Assembly: GCF_026427355.1 (NCBI RefSeq)
Contig: NZ_CP102664.1
Span: 1,612,001 to 1,676,000 of the forward strand
Length of the DNA stretch: 64,000 bases
DNA from: Sphingobium sp. JS3065
GTDB taxonomy: Bacteria; Pseudomonadota; Alphaproteobacteria; Sphingomonadales; Sphingomonadaceae
Reading direction: 5' to 3'
The notes under the pieces are model-generated. The model searched no databases and was not told the origin of the DNA. It saw only the letters and a list, made by a program, of their open reading frames with translations. This document shows, in pieces, positions 17,353 through 26,629 of this stretch. A program made the position numbers and the translations under genes. Numbering within the stretch: position 1 is the first letter of the stretch; every line of letters begins with the position of its first letter.

Positions 17353-18543
17353 TCAGTTGGCGCGTTCCATCAGCTTCCGGGCCTTGCCCTCGAGATCGAG
17401 GCGGTCGTCCTGATGGGTCTTGTGTCGCGCGACGGCGGTGATGCCCTGCACGAAGTCGTAGAGTGACGCGGCGGGGTGCCCTTCCTCGTCGAGGACGGTG
17501 GCGACGACCTTGGCCGTGTCGGATTTGGAGAAGCCGCGGTTGCGCAGGAAGCTTGAGCGATCTTCGTCGGTCCGCGCGACGATGCGGTCCCGCGCGGTGC
17601 GGATACCATTGATGAAATGTACGGCTGAGGAATCCGCGAAGTGGGTCAACGCCGGCTCGGCCTGCTGCGCGAACCGATTGGCAGCGAATTTCGAGTGGCG
17701 GATATTGATCTCCTCGAAATTCTCGACGCCCCAGAGATTCCGGTTCATGCACACCGCCCGGAGATAGAAGGTCGCGATGCCGAGCGTCTTCGAGCCGACT
17801 TCCGAGTTCCAGCAATAGAAGCCGCGGAAATAGAGGTCCGGGTCGCCATTGGGCAGCCGACCCGCTTCGATCGGATGGGTATCATCCACCAGGAAGAGGA
17901 AGACGTCGCGATCGGAGGCATAGAGGGTGGTCGTGTCACGGCTGACATCGACATAAGGGTTATAGCGCATCGTGCCCCAGTCGAGCACGCCCGGAACCTT
18001 CCACCGTGTATCCCCGACGCCGTCGCCCGCGAATTTCATCACCGCCGCGACCAGCTCATGATCCCAGATCCGGCCATAGTCCGGGCCGGTGACCGCCCGC
18101 AGCTCGGTGCGGCCATCATGTGTCTGGAGCAGCTTCACCTGCTCGCCGCGATGGGCGATCAGGCCGTGCTGGAGATTGATGCCAGCGAGCGCTGCGGGCA
18201 GATCGCGCAGATAAGAGGCCGGTGCGCCGACCAGGCTGCACATCTGGCCGAACGACCAGTTGGTGGGAGCAACCGGTTCGTCGCTGCCGGGTACTAGGAG
18301 TGAGAGGCGCTCGGGATTGTCGCTGCGCGCCTCGACGCGGACGGCCCGGCTCTCGACGACCCGGGTTGTCGCCGCCTCGGCGCGGGCGCGTACGCGATCA
18401 TAAAGGCTGGTGAGGGAGAGATAGCGTTCGTCCTCGGGGCGCGAAAACCATTCCGAGGAAACGCGGCTGACGTTCCGGCCGCGGCTGATATCGACCTTAT
18501 AGGCGCCCGATACCGGGCGATCGACGGTTGCGATCATGTTCAT
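17353..18543 (-). CDS. DUF932 domain protein
   Basis: A 396-residue protein starting at ATG 18543, which has an AGGAGG site 5 bp upstream; a longer frame upstream has no such signal. DUF932 proteins are common on plasmids, phages and conjugative elements (phage/plasmid-related LGT_TIGR03299 relatives), and their biochemical role is not established. Recognisable pieces are WSFGQMCSLVGAPASYLRDLP, RAVTGPDYGRIWDHELV, DRDVFLFLVDDTHPIE and FYCWNSEVGSKTLGI. It is the first large backbone gene of the conjugative element. A 15-bp-arm hairpin follows its stop. Confidence 0.85.
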   Translation of the reverse strand: MNMIATVDRPVSGAYKVDISRGRNVSRVSSEWFSRPEDERYLSLTSLYDRVRARAEAATTRVVESRAVRVEARSDNPERLSLLVPGSDEPVAPTNWSFGQMCSLVGAPASYLRDLPAALAGINLQHGLIAHRGEQVKLLQTHDGRTELRAVTGPDYGRIWDHELVAAVMKFAGDGVGDTRWKVPGVLDWGTMRYNPYVDVSRDTTTLYASDRDVFLFLVDDTHPIEAGRLPNGDPDLYFRGFYCWNSEVGSKTLGIATFYLRAVCMNRNLWGVENFEEINIRHSKFAANRFAQQAEPALTHFADSSAVHFINGIRTARDRIVARTDEDRSSFLRNRGFSKSDTAKVVATVLDEEGHPAASLYDFVQGITAVARHKTHQDDRLDLEGKARKLMERAN

Positions 18544-18636
18544 GGGGACCTCCTGATACTGGCTGCGCGCGCGAAACGTCGTTGCCTCCGCCCGCCGCAC
18601 ATCCCCCAAGGCCCCCTTCCCTCCGCCGGTCCGGCG

Positions 18637-18930
18637 TCATTGATCGCTCGCGCAAGGCTCGCCGCTGAGCATGGGCTCGGCCCGGCAATTGTCGGGTTGT
18701 GAATCGAGCGCGGTGAGGCGACGCGCAGCGGCGTCGAGGGAAGCGGGCCGAAGGGCGTGGAGCCAGGTCGGCCCAAGCTGGTTGCGCACCATTCGCAGCG
18801 ATGCCGAGAAAGGCTCGAACTCGTCGCTCCCGTTCATCCATTTGAGCGAAAGGGCGCGCTTCCAATAGCGCCCATGGCGCGCCCGGAAGTCGAGCAACGC
18901 GCGCCACATTGCGGGGGTGGGGTCATCCAT
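18637..18930 (-). CDS. Small hypothetical protein (97 aa)
   Basis: Starts at ATG 18930 inside a longer frame whose upstream part overlaps the next gene. The sequence (MWRALLDFRARHGRYWKRALSL and FSASLRMVRNQLGPTWLHAL) has regular helices and coding-like composition. No family is recognised. It belongs to a run of small minus-strand genes between DUF932 and the helicase gene. Confidence 0.55.
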   Translation of the reverse strand: MDDPTPAMWRALLDFRARHGRYWKRALSLKWMNGSDEFEPFSASLRMVRNQLGPTWLHALRPASLDAAARRLTALDSQPDNCRAEPMLSGEPCASDQ

Positions 18931-18997
18931 CGGAGGTCTCCCGGGGTGTTGGTTGGGCAGCGGCAAGCCCGCTTGAGCGAGTATCCGGTCATGGCCA

Positions 18998-19171
18998 CTA
19001 AAGCTGTTGGACCACAAAGCGGTCGGATACGCCGCTGCAGCCCAGTTCGACCTCGAACGTCGTATCGCCGGTTTCGGCTTTCTCGCGCGCCTCTTCGAGT
19101 GTCTCCGCCTCGACCTGATACTGCATCTCGAAATTGCGGGTCTCGGTGACCGCGAACTTGAACTGGGCCAT
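18998..19171 (-). CDS. Small hypothetical protein (57 aa)
   Basis: Starts at ATG 19171 with a GAGG site upstream (reading GAGGCAATGAG before the ATG). The peptide MAQFKFAVTETRNFEMQY, then QVEAETLEEAREKAETGD, has the beta-alpha pattern of small DpnD/PcfM-like or DUF-type element proteins, in which a strand pair is followed by an EEAREKAE helix. No function is known. Confidence 0.6.
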   Translation of the reverse strand: MAQFKFAVTETRNFEMQYQVEAETLEEAREKAETGDTTFEVELGCSGVSDRFVVQQL

Positions 19172-19269
19172 CTCATTGCCTCCTTCGGTTTTTGGCGCTG
19201 CGATGGTCATGAGCATTTGCAGCGCCTTTGACGGTTCGGGTGAAGCTACGCTTCTACGGCTCGGCGAAT

Positions 19270-19773
19270 TTAGAGGACGCCGCCAGAAAGCGACGCCGCG
19301 AGGGCTTCGCCGGTGCTTTCAATCTCGATCCGATCGTGGAAGATCGCGCACCATCCGCCGCCGAACTCCCCGACGCGCATTCGCGAACAGGTGACGCTCC
19401 ATTCGAAACCGATCGGACCGGTGAGGAGCGTTGCCGAGCAGCAGCGCTGGATCAGCTTGGCGAGTGCCTCGGGGTCGAGGGCGATTTCCGACGTGACGAC
19501 GGCGGCGACCATCAAAGGATCAGCAAGGTTGCTGCCCGTCAAAACCGCGCCGAAGGATGGGAAATCGCGGTCGGAGAAGATGTCGCGAAAACCAGCCCAG
19601 CGGTCGTCCTCGGAGGCCGGAAACAGCGCCAGGAATTCGGGGCTCGGGCTTACCGTATCGGGATTGTAGCCCTCGCCAAGGCCATAGCTCGCCTGAAAGG
19701 CTTCCTCCAGCAGCGCCATCTCCGCTGGTGAGCAGGAGAAGGCAAAGCAGCCCTGGACATAGGTGTCAGCCAT
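19270..19773 (-). CDS. Hypothetical protein (167 aa)
   Basis: Starts at ATG 19773, seven bases inside the end of the upstream gene, so the two are translationally coupled. It is rich in Phe, Cys and acidic residues (YVQGCFAFSCSPAEMALLEE, then FPASEDDRWAGFRDIF). It has no signal peptide or membrane helix. The family is unknown to me; its pairing with the upstream 153-residue gene suggests a joint role. Confidence 0.6.
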   Translation of the reverse strand: MADTYVQGCFAFSCSPAEMALLEEAFQASYGLGEGYNPDTVSPSPEFLALFPASEDDRWAGFRDIFSDRDFPSFGAVLTGSNLADPLMVAAVVTSEIALDPEALAKLIQRCCSATLLTGPIGFEWSVTCSRMRVGEFGGGWCAIFHDRIEIESTGEALAASLSGGVL

Positions 19774-20227
19774 GATCCTGCTCCTCATCATCGACGATGG
19801 TCAGCGGGGGCAAAGCGACATTGGCCGACTGTAGATAGGCGCTGACGGCCTCGAAGGTGCCGAGTGAGCGAAGTTCCGGCTCGGTGACCACGACGATGTC
19901 GTTATCGGTGACGGTGTAGGAGCGCGGGTCGGTCGCGCCATCGAACACGATGCGCTCGGCCTCCCAACTTCCGGGATAGCTGCCGCACCAACGCTGGAAG
20001 GGCAGCCGATTGTCGACACAGAAGGTCTCGAGAGACTCAAGCCGGCCCCAGGAAACGTCGTCGGCCGCAAGTTCGAGCGGGCCGAAACCAGTGATATGGC
20101 CCATTGAGAAATACTCCCCGAGCGGATCGGTGAGCGCTTCATCCTCGATAACGGCGATGAACGCGGCAAGTTGGGCGCGCGGCAGCGAACCGCCGATGCG
20201 GATAGTGACGGAAACACGGTCGGCCAT
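19766..20227 (-). CDS. Hypothetical protein (153 aa)
   Basis: Starts at ATG 20227 after a GGAGG-type site (GCAGGAGGCCCATC). The opening strand-helix (MADRVSVTIRIGGSLPRAQL) and later DVSWGRLESLETFCVDNRL suggest a compact alpha/beta fold. It overlaps the next gene by eight bases. No family recognised. It lies in the small-gene run of the element backbone. Confidence 0.6.
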   Translation of the reverse strand: MADRVSVTIRIGGSLPRAQLAAFIAVIEDEALTDPLGEYFSMGHITGFGPLELAADDVSWGRLESLETFCVDNRLPFQRWCGSYPGSWEAERIVFDGATDPRSYTVTDNDIVVVTEPELRSLGTFEAVSAYLQSANVALPPLTIVDDEEQDHG

Positions 20228-20258
20228 GATGGGCCTCCTGCGAAGTCGGTGAAGGGAA

Positions 20259-20290
20259 GCCGCCTCGGGCATTCAGACCTGCGAGGCGGC
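20259..20290 (-). terminator. Hairpin after the 101-aa gene
   Basis: Nine-bp arms, GCCGCCTCG and CGAGGCGGC, with a 14-base loop, beginning 8 bp beyond the stop of the gene at 20299-20604. The weak T-content after it (TCCCTT) makes it a modest terminator candidate. Confidence 0.5.
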
Positions 20291-20298
20291 GGGGTTGT

Positions 20299-20604
20299 TC
20301 AGGCAGGGTCGCCGACAGCAGCGGCACCGATCAGGTATCGCAGCTTCGCCCATGCAGCGGCCTCGCCCACACGAACGCCGTGGTTGAGGCCCTGCCCGTA
20401 GAGACGGTAAGCGATCGCCACCATTTCGGGAGAGGCATCGGCGGGCACGAAGGAGAGGAAATTGCCCTCATCGTCCCGCAGTTCGAGCACGTCGCCGTGA
20501 TTGCCGTTCGACGGCAGGGCGACACGGGCGGCGGAATGGAGTTCGGCGAGATCGAGATTGAAGCTCTCGACGAACAGCGCGCCGATCGGATCGGGGTCGG
20601 CCAT
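20299..20604 (-). CDS. Small hypothetical protein (101 aa)
   Basis: A 101-residue acidic protein (PIGALFVESFNLDLAELHSA, then FLSFVPADASPEMVAIAYRL). The second half reads as a helical segment ending LRYLIGAAAVGDPA. There is no membrane segment. It is not assigned to a family and is followed by a hairpin. Confidence 0.6.
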   Translation of the reverse strand: MADPDPIGALFVESFNLDLAELHSAARVALPSNGNHGDVLELRDDEGNFLSFVPADASPEMVAIAYRLYGQGLNHGVRVGEAAAWAKLRYLIGAAAVGDPA

Positions 20605-20766
20605 GATTGGTCTCCGGTGTGCGCCGACGACCTATTCGCCGACCACATCCAGCCCCCTCCCTTCCCTCCATGCGGCCAATATGCGCGACCGGGCCGCAGC
20701 CCGAGACAGCTCGGCCTCGGTCGCGCATCGCAAATTGGGTGTGTCGGGCGTCTGTCAGCCCGCTAT

Positions 20767-22866
20767 TCAGGGAGTGGCGTTTGCGGAAATTGCCACGAGG
20801 ATATCCTCGGCACGATTGGTCGGAACGAACAGGCGCGTCTTGTAGGCGATGATCTCGGTGAAGCAGCCGAGCGACTTCAACCATTCGCGTTTAGCGGGCG
20901 GGAAGCTTTTGATCTCCAGCCGCGCCTCATCGTTGACATAGGAACGCTGAAGGCGTGCGCCCGGAAGTTCGGGGATTGCGACGCCGTCGCTGCCGCGGGC
21001 CGCTGCGACGATTTCGGTCGGCGACAGGGCGATAGCCATGGTCACGCCGAACGCCTGTGCAAGCTTCTCGAAACCAGCGGGCGAGACGATCCTGCCCAAC
21101 ATCGAATTGCCCTGGGCATCGGAGATCCGCCAGACACGGACATCGTCATCGGGCAACCGGTTCCAGACTGGCAAGAGCAGCCCCGTGGCGATGTTGATGG
21201 TCTCGACGTCGATCCGCGTGGCGATGTCCGCGCATTCCGCCTCCCAAGCAGTGCGAAAGCCGGCCATGTCGATCTCGCGCCAATGGCTCTCTGCGAGCGC
21301 TGACTGACGAATGCGCTCGGAGCCGACGGGACGGATCAGCTCCCAGACCTGAATGGATTGCCCGTCATTGTCGAGGATCGACCAGGAAGGCACCCGTAGC
21401 GCGATCCGGCCCGAGCGGCCATTTTTCAGGAACGCGATTTCCTTCGCCCCGGACCAAGTCTCCATGAGACGTTCAAAGGCAGTCGCGCGGCGCCGATGAT
21501 GAAGCTCGATACGGCAGAGCCTGGTCTCGGCGCCGGTCACCGGATCGCGGCGAAGGATCTGCTCTTCGAGCGGCACGATCCGCTCAGCCTTGATCGTCTC
21601 GACGCCGACATCGAGGGTCCCAGCATCGCGCGCGGCATCGATGCGGGCCTGGATCAGCGCCATATACTCCTCGAAGATCGCATTTTGGGTGCCGATCCGC
21701 AGCGCCAGCAGCCGGTTGAGCCAGCGTTGTATCGGGGGCAAAGTTTCGAGCAGGCCGCCGCCATTCTGATCGACGAGCTTGAGTCCGGTCATAAGCGAAA
21801 AATCGTCGAGTGTGACGCTGGTGAGTTTCCCCAGATAGAGCAAGCGATACCATTGGCTTAAAGCATCTCTCGCATAATCGCTCTCAAGATTGTCCGCCGG
21901 ATCGAAAAGGTTCTGGCCCCCGGTCTGCCGCTGCCCCCGGGTGAGCGCGCCAAGACTGTCGAGGCGTCGGGCGATCGTGCTGATGAAGCGCCGTTCGCCC
22001 CGGCAGTCTGTCGTCACCGGGCGGAAGATCGGCGCGCTGAGCTGGTTGGTTCGGTTGGATCGCCCCAGACCCTGGATTGCGCTGGAGGCGCGCCAACCCG
22101 GTTCGAGCAGATAATGGACGCGGCGGCGGTCGGCCGTCGGACAGTTGCGATCGGCGTGATAGCTGCGCCCCGTCCCACCGGCATCCGAGAAGGCAAGGAT
22201 CGCCTTGCGGCCGGACATGAAGGCGTCGGATTCGACAATATTACTGCGCGCGGTCCGGCGTTCGACCTGCTGTCGCCCGCTGCCGTCGATCACCAGGCGC
22301 CGCGTCCGGCCAGTCACCTCGGCGACTGCGTCGGTGCCGAAGTGACGGATCAGTTCGTCGAGCGCGGCGGGGATGGCCGGCATGGCACATAGGCGCTCGA
22401 TCAGGTCGTCACGCGCCTGGAGGGCGACCTGACTATGGACAGGGTAGCCATCCTCATCGACCATCAACTCGGAACGGGGTTCGCCATCGGAGCCCTTGAA
22501 GACGCGCATCATCCGCGTGGGGAAAGCGGATTTCAGATAGTCGATCATATATTCGCGCGGGGATAGTTCGATATCGAGTTGCGCGCGCTCGTCGGCGGAG
22601 AGGCCCGCCAGACGACGGTCCAGCATCGCCTCGGCCGTGGTGACCAACTGGACGATGGCATGGCGCCCTTCAGCAACATCCGCCTCGATCGCACCAATGA
22701 CGGTCGGCAGCTTCATGGCAATCAGTAACTGGCCGAAAAACCGCTGCTTAGCACTTTCGAACCGGGACAACGCCGAGCCCTTGGCCTGGGCATTGAGCGC
22801 CCGTCCGTTCATGCCGTCGACGATGTTCGTCGCTTCGAGGACGGTGTCGAGATTCTGGTGGATCAG
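20767..22866 (-). pseudogene. Strawberry-notch-like helicase, C-terminal half (split by the RIT element)
   Basis: About 700 codons open from the RIT border to the stop; the first internal ATG is at 22812. DAGGTGRSYHADRNC, HYLLEPGWRASSAIQGLG and RSNRTNQLSAPIFRPVTTD are the strawberry-notch C-terminal helicase domain, in which the Gln-Gly-Arg-Arg-like motif VI arginines follow AIQGLGRSNRTNQ. It continues the fragment that ends at 26630. In the intact protein this half would close over the DEAH ATPase core. Strawberry-notch proteins are conserved on large sphingomonad and rhizobial plasmids, with no defined substrate. A separate peptide could be made from ATG 22812 but would lack Walker A. Confidence 0.8.
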
Positions 22867-22908
22867 CGCTTATCGCGAGGAAGCGGTAATGCGGAGGAAC
22901 GCGGCGTA
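22867..22908 (+). repeat. RIT left inverted repeat
   Basis: A 42-bp arm, beginning CGCTTATCGCGAGGAAGCGG, matching the reverse complement of 26631-26672 with one A/G difference. It lies 45 bp beyond the stop of the last recombinase gene. Confidence 0.88.
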
Positions 22909-22953
22909 GTCCTGCAAAGCTGCGGAACATTTCGCCACGTCCTTCACATTATT

Positions 22954-23958
22954 CTATAGGGTGTCGAGCCATCCCATCAGATTGGCATCTCGCTTCCACG
23001 AAGGTGGCACGTTGCTCGCCGCCGGGGCGCCAACCTGTTCCAGCGCCTTTCGTTTGGTCTCCAGATTGGCCTGAGCATAGTGATTGGTCGTATCGAGACT
23101 GACGTGCCCGAGCCAACTGCGGATGACGGTGATATCGACCCCGGCGGCAACGAGGTGGACGGCGGTCGCGTGCCGGAAGCTGTGAGGCGTAACGTGTTTT
23201 GACTGGAGGGTCAGCGTCGATTTCGCGGCTTGTTCCACGTAGGCGTTGAGCTTGAACCGCACCCCTGACGCCCCTAGCGGTTCACCGTATCGATTGACGA
23301 AGATCCGCTCATCGGGCGCACGCGGCTGTCGCTCCAGTAGCTTCCTGAGCAATGCCACGGTTTCTGGCCAGAGCGGGCAGATGCGTTCCTTGCGCCCCTT
23401 GCCGTAAAGACGCACGAAGTTCGGTGCATCGAACCGGATTGCTTCGGGACAGAGGTCAAGCGCCTCTTGGATTCGCGCGCCACTGTTATAGAGGAACGAG
23501 AGCAGTACATGGTCGCGCAGCCCTTCGAGTGTCGATCGGTTGGGCTGGGCGAGGATGGCCTCGACCTCCTCGGGCTCGAGGTAGCACGGCGCGGAGGTGG
23601 GCTCCCGCTTCAACGGAACAGCCAGGACCTCTGAGCACTGCGCGATGTATTCCGGATTCTTGTCCGCCACGAAGCTGAAGAAGCTGCGGATGGCGGCCAG
23701 TCGGCAGTTCCGCGTGCCGATCGTGGTCTTGCGGCCATGCTCGGTATGATGAAGGAACGCGCGCACCTCGCCGGCCGAGACGTCGGTGAGCGTCAGCCGC
23801 GCGACCCCGCAGCCTTTTCGCTCCGCGACGAACCGAAGCAGCAGCCGCCAGGTGTCGCGATAAGAGCGGATCGTGTGGATTGACGCGCTGCGCTGCTCGG
23901 CCAGCCACTCCTGGAAGAACGCCCGCAACAACGCGGGCAATGGATTGCCTTTCCTCAT
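22954..23958 (-). CDS. Tyrosine recombinase, third gene of the RIT trio
   Basis: A 334-residue XerC/D-like recombinase. An N-terminal SAM-like core-binding domain (about residues 10-110) is followed by the catalytic domain with Arg in SGARIQEAL, Lys in GKGRKERIC, HSFRH, His in WLGHVSLDTTNHY and the nucleophile Tyr in the same segment. I start at ATG 23958, which overlaps the upstream stop as ATGA; a GTG/ATG further upstream lies within the neighbour. It is the smallest of the trio, and all catalytic residues are present. Confidence 0.88.
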   Translation of the reverse strand: MRKGNPLPALLRAFFQEWLAEQRSASIHTIRSYRDTWRLLLRFVAERKGCGVARLTLTDVSAGEVRAFLHHTEHGRKTTIGTRNCRLAAIRSFFSFVADKNPEYIAQCSEVLAVPLKREPTSAPCYLEPEEVEAILAQPNRSTLEGLRDHVLLSFLYNSGARIQEALDLCPEAIRFDAPNFVRLYGKGRKERICPLWPETVALLRKLLERQPRAPDERIFVNRYGEPLGASGVRFKLNAYVEQAAKSTLTLQSKHVTPHSFRHATAVHLVAAGVDITVIRSWLGHVSLDTTNHYAQANLETKRKALEQVGAPAASNVPPSWKRDANLMGWLDTL

Positions 23959-25310
23959 GGCCGCGCCTCCGTGACAAGGCACGGGGCGCCGAGCGCGCGG
24001 AACCGTTCACTGGCTTCCTGCAACAGATCCTGCGTGACGGTGATGTAGACCAGCGTGGAGTGGAGATCCCGGTGCCCCATGTAGGTCGAGAGGAAGTGCA
24101 GTTTTTCCTGAGGGTTAATGCCGGACCGGTACCACTGGAGGATGCGGTTCACCACCATCGAGTGACGAAGGTCATGGACCCGCGGCCCGGTCCGGCCCGA
24201 AGCGGGCTTGAGCCCAGCACGGCGCATGACGTTGGTAATCATTGTCGTAACCGCCTCGGGCCTGTAGCGGTCATTTAAGTGGGCATGCCAGAACAGCCCT
24301 GATTTCGGGTTCTGTGGGCCGCCAGCGCGCCGCCTCGCATCGATGTACGCGCGCAGTTCGACCGCGACACTGTCGGATAGAGGCAAGATCCTGGTCTTGT
24401 AGAACTTCGTTTCCCGGATCGTGATCGTGCTTGATTGCAGGTCCACGTCACCAAGATCGAGCCATGCCAGCTCGCTTCGCCGTAGCCCGGCACAATAGGC
24501 CAGCATGATCATGGTGTAGAGGGTCAACGGCCGCAGCGGAGCGTCCGGCGACGGATAAGTCCGTGCGGTATCGAGCATACGCCGAACGTCAGCCGGGCTG
24601 AAGATATGCGGTTGCCGATGCTCCCGCGCTACTTCCCGCTCTGGCCGGGGATTGAAGCGCTTTGGCGGGATAGTCGGATCGAGGCGGAACCGCGCCTTGG
24701 TCAGGATGCGCGCCAGCTTCTGGCATTCAGCCGCGTGGTTGCGGGTCGGCTTGGCAGCCGCCCAGCTCGCAATCATTGCCTCAAGTGGTTGCTCCGCGAG
24801 GTCGGGACGGGCCTGAAGGAACCGATCGAACCGCAGCAGCCAGTGAGCCTGCGCTTCATATTGATATCCCCGGCTGCGCATCAGCATGACATGGTCTTGC
24901 ATGAAGTCACCCAGCACGCTGCCGAAGGGCGCAGGCCGTCGTAACGCGGCCAAGGATTCGTCGGGATTCGGGGAAGCCAAGGCCCGCCAGATCGGCTTGC
25001 TTTGCTTGACGTTGTACCGACGGCGAAGTGCAGCAACAGGGTTGTCGGCGATCAGCCCGATTTCGACGAGGTGGTCGAGGAAGCGGTCGACAATGCAGAC
25101 CTGATTGAGCAGCGTCGACAATCGCCAACGTTTTTGCATCTCCTTCAGCCAGGCGTCGAGCATCTGCCGGTCCACCGCCGGATGCCGGCGGGCAACATCT
25201 TCGAAGGTGCAAAGGAACCAGCGATATGTCGGTACGCTTCCCGGCCGGAACTGCGATTTTACCAGGAAGGCGTCGACGACGGTGCGATCGGGATCGTGCC
25301 AGGCGCTCAT
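23955..25310 (-). CDS. Tyrosine recombinase, second gene of the RIT trio
   Basis: A 451-residue integrase-family protein, longer than XerC/D because of its N-terminal part. The catalytic residues are visible as Arg in AGLRRSELAWL, Lys in RETKFYKTRILPL, HDLRH, and YMGHRDLHSTLVYITVT with the nucleophile Tyr. Its start overlaps the stop of the first gene by four bases and its stop overlaps the start of the third (ATGA at both). The strict overlap chain is the RIT signature and implies that the proteins act together. Confidence 0.88.
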   Translation of the reverse strand: MSAWHDPDRTVVDAFLVKSQFRPGSVPTYRWFLCTFEDVARRHPAVDRQMLDAWLKEMQKRWRLSTLLNQVCIVDRFLDHLVEIGLIADNPVAALRRRYNVKQSKPIWRALASPNPDESLAALRRPAPFGSVLGDFMQDHVMLMRSRGYQYEAQAHWLLRFDRFLQARPDLAEQPLEAMIASWAAAKPTRNHAAECQKLARILTKARFRLDPTIPPKRFNPRPEREVAREHRQPHIFSPADVRRMLDTARTYPSPDAPLRPLTLYTMIMLAYCAGLRRSELAWLDLGDVDLQSSTITIRETKFYKTRILPLSDSVAVELRAYIDARRRAGGPQNPKSGLFWHAHLNDRYRPEAVTTMITNVMRRAGLKPASGRTGPRVHDLRHSMVVNRILQWYRSGINPQEKLHFLSTYMGHRDLHSTLVYITVTQDLLQEASERFRALGAPCLVTEARP

Positions 25311-26539
25311 GACAGCACCTCCATTCCAGGCACCTCGAGTGCCACGGCTCGGAGATCATCTGTTGCCAGTTTGAGATAAGTATTGGTGGATTCGGTGGAT
25401 CGATGCCCGAGCACGTCGCCGATGATCTTTTGCGGGACCGATGCCCGCAGCATTTCGACCGCACGTGCGTGGCGGAAGACATGCGGCCCCCGCTTTCCTG
25501 CTGGCACTACGCCTGCGGCGGCCAACCGACCGCGGATCATGCCGTACAGGTTCGTCATTGCGATATAGGGTGCGCAGGATCGGACGAAGATTTCCCGCAC
25601 TTCAACCTGGGGCCGCCCAAGGCGCAGATAATCCAGCAGCGCTTCACCAACAGTCACCATTAGCGGCATGTACGAGTACGCGTTGGTCTTGGTGTGGCAG
25701 ATCCGGAGGGATTCTGCGCGCCAGTCCACGTCATCGAGCCGAAGGCGGCATATCTCACCTTCGCGCAGCCCATACGTGGCAAGCAGCTGAAGTATCGCAT
25801 AATCGCGTAGTCCGCGTGGCGATCTGTCCTCCTGCGTTGTCGCCAGAACCGCGGCGATTTGGCTCCTTTCCAGCGTCGACGGCACATCTTCGTAGGCATA
25901 GAGCATGGGGCCGATGATGTGTGGCGTCAGATCGGTCGGGATGCGACCCGTCCGATGCAGATGGCGAACCACCGAACGGAGACGCTCAGCGACATCGGCC
26001 AATGATTTGCGCCGTAAACCAGGCGCGCGCATGTCCATGTAGAGATCGATGTCCACGATGCTCAACGTTTCGAGGCTGGCGGCACCGGCCCGGTCGAACT
26101 GCCATCGCAGGAAGTTTCGCGCCTCCCACATCAGCGCCGCAATGGACGCGCTTGCCAAACCGCGCTCCTCGCGCAGCCATGCCTCGTATTCGCGGCAAAT
26201 TTCATGTCGATGCTCGTCATCGGGACCGATCATTTCTGCGTCCGGGGGCCAATTGCCTTGAGCAAGCCGGAGGAGCTTGGCGATCGCGGTGCGGGGCAAC
26301 ATGTGCCAACGCGCACTGGGAGGCCGACCGTACTGGATCTCAAAATCCTGAACCGCATAGCCAAAATACTGATCGACCTGCTGCGGCGTCACAGTCTCGA
26401 CCTGTATATCGCACTCGGCCAGATAATCGAGAAACGCGCGGGCGTAGAGACGGTGGTTCGCCACGACCACGGGATTGTAATTCTGTGTGGTGAGCGAATT
26501 CGAGAGTTCGGTGATCAACTCGTCATGCAACTTCAACAT
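25307..26539 (-). CDS. Tyrosine recombinase, first gene of the RIT trio
   Basis: A 410-residue recombinase. ATG 26539 is chosen because GAGG lies six bases upstream and the protein then opens MLKLHDELITELSNSL; the longer frame upstream is non-coding-like. Catalytic residues are Arg in YGLREGEICRL, Lys in CHTKTNAYSY, HVFRH and LGHRSTESTNTYL. The gene starts about 90 bp inside the right inverted repeat, so its promoter must lie in or near that end. Confidence 0.88.
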   Translation of the reverse strand: MLKLHDELITELSNSLTTQNYNPVVVANHRLYARAFLDYLAECDIQVETVTPQQVDQYFGYAVQDFEIQYGRPPSARWHMLPRTAIAKLLRLAQGNWPPDAEMIGPDDEHRHEICREYEAWLREERGLASASIAALMWEARNFLRWQFDRAGAASLETLSIVDIDLYMDMRAPGLRRKSLADVAERLRSVVRHLHRTGRIPTDLTPHIIGPMLYAYEDVPSTLERSQIAAVLATTQEDRSPRGLRDYAILQLLATYGLREGEICRLRLDDVDWRAESLRICHTKTNAYSYMPLMVTVGEALLDYLRLGRPQVEVREIFVRSCAPYIAMTNLYGMIRGRLAAAGVVPAGKRGPHVFRHARAVEMLRASVPQKIIGDVLGHRSTESTNTYLKLATDDLRAVALEVPGMEVLS

Positions 26540-26629
26540 GATTGCCTCCTCAGCTGGTCCAGGGACCGCCGAGGTTCGCAACCAATATAATGCGCAGCAA
26601 CTGCGCACACTATCATGGGAATTCGCCGG

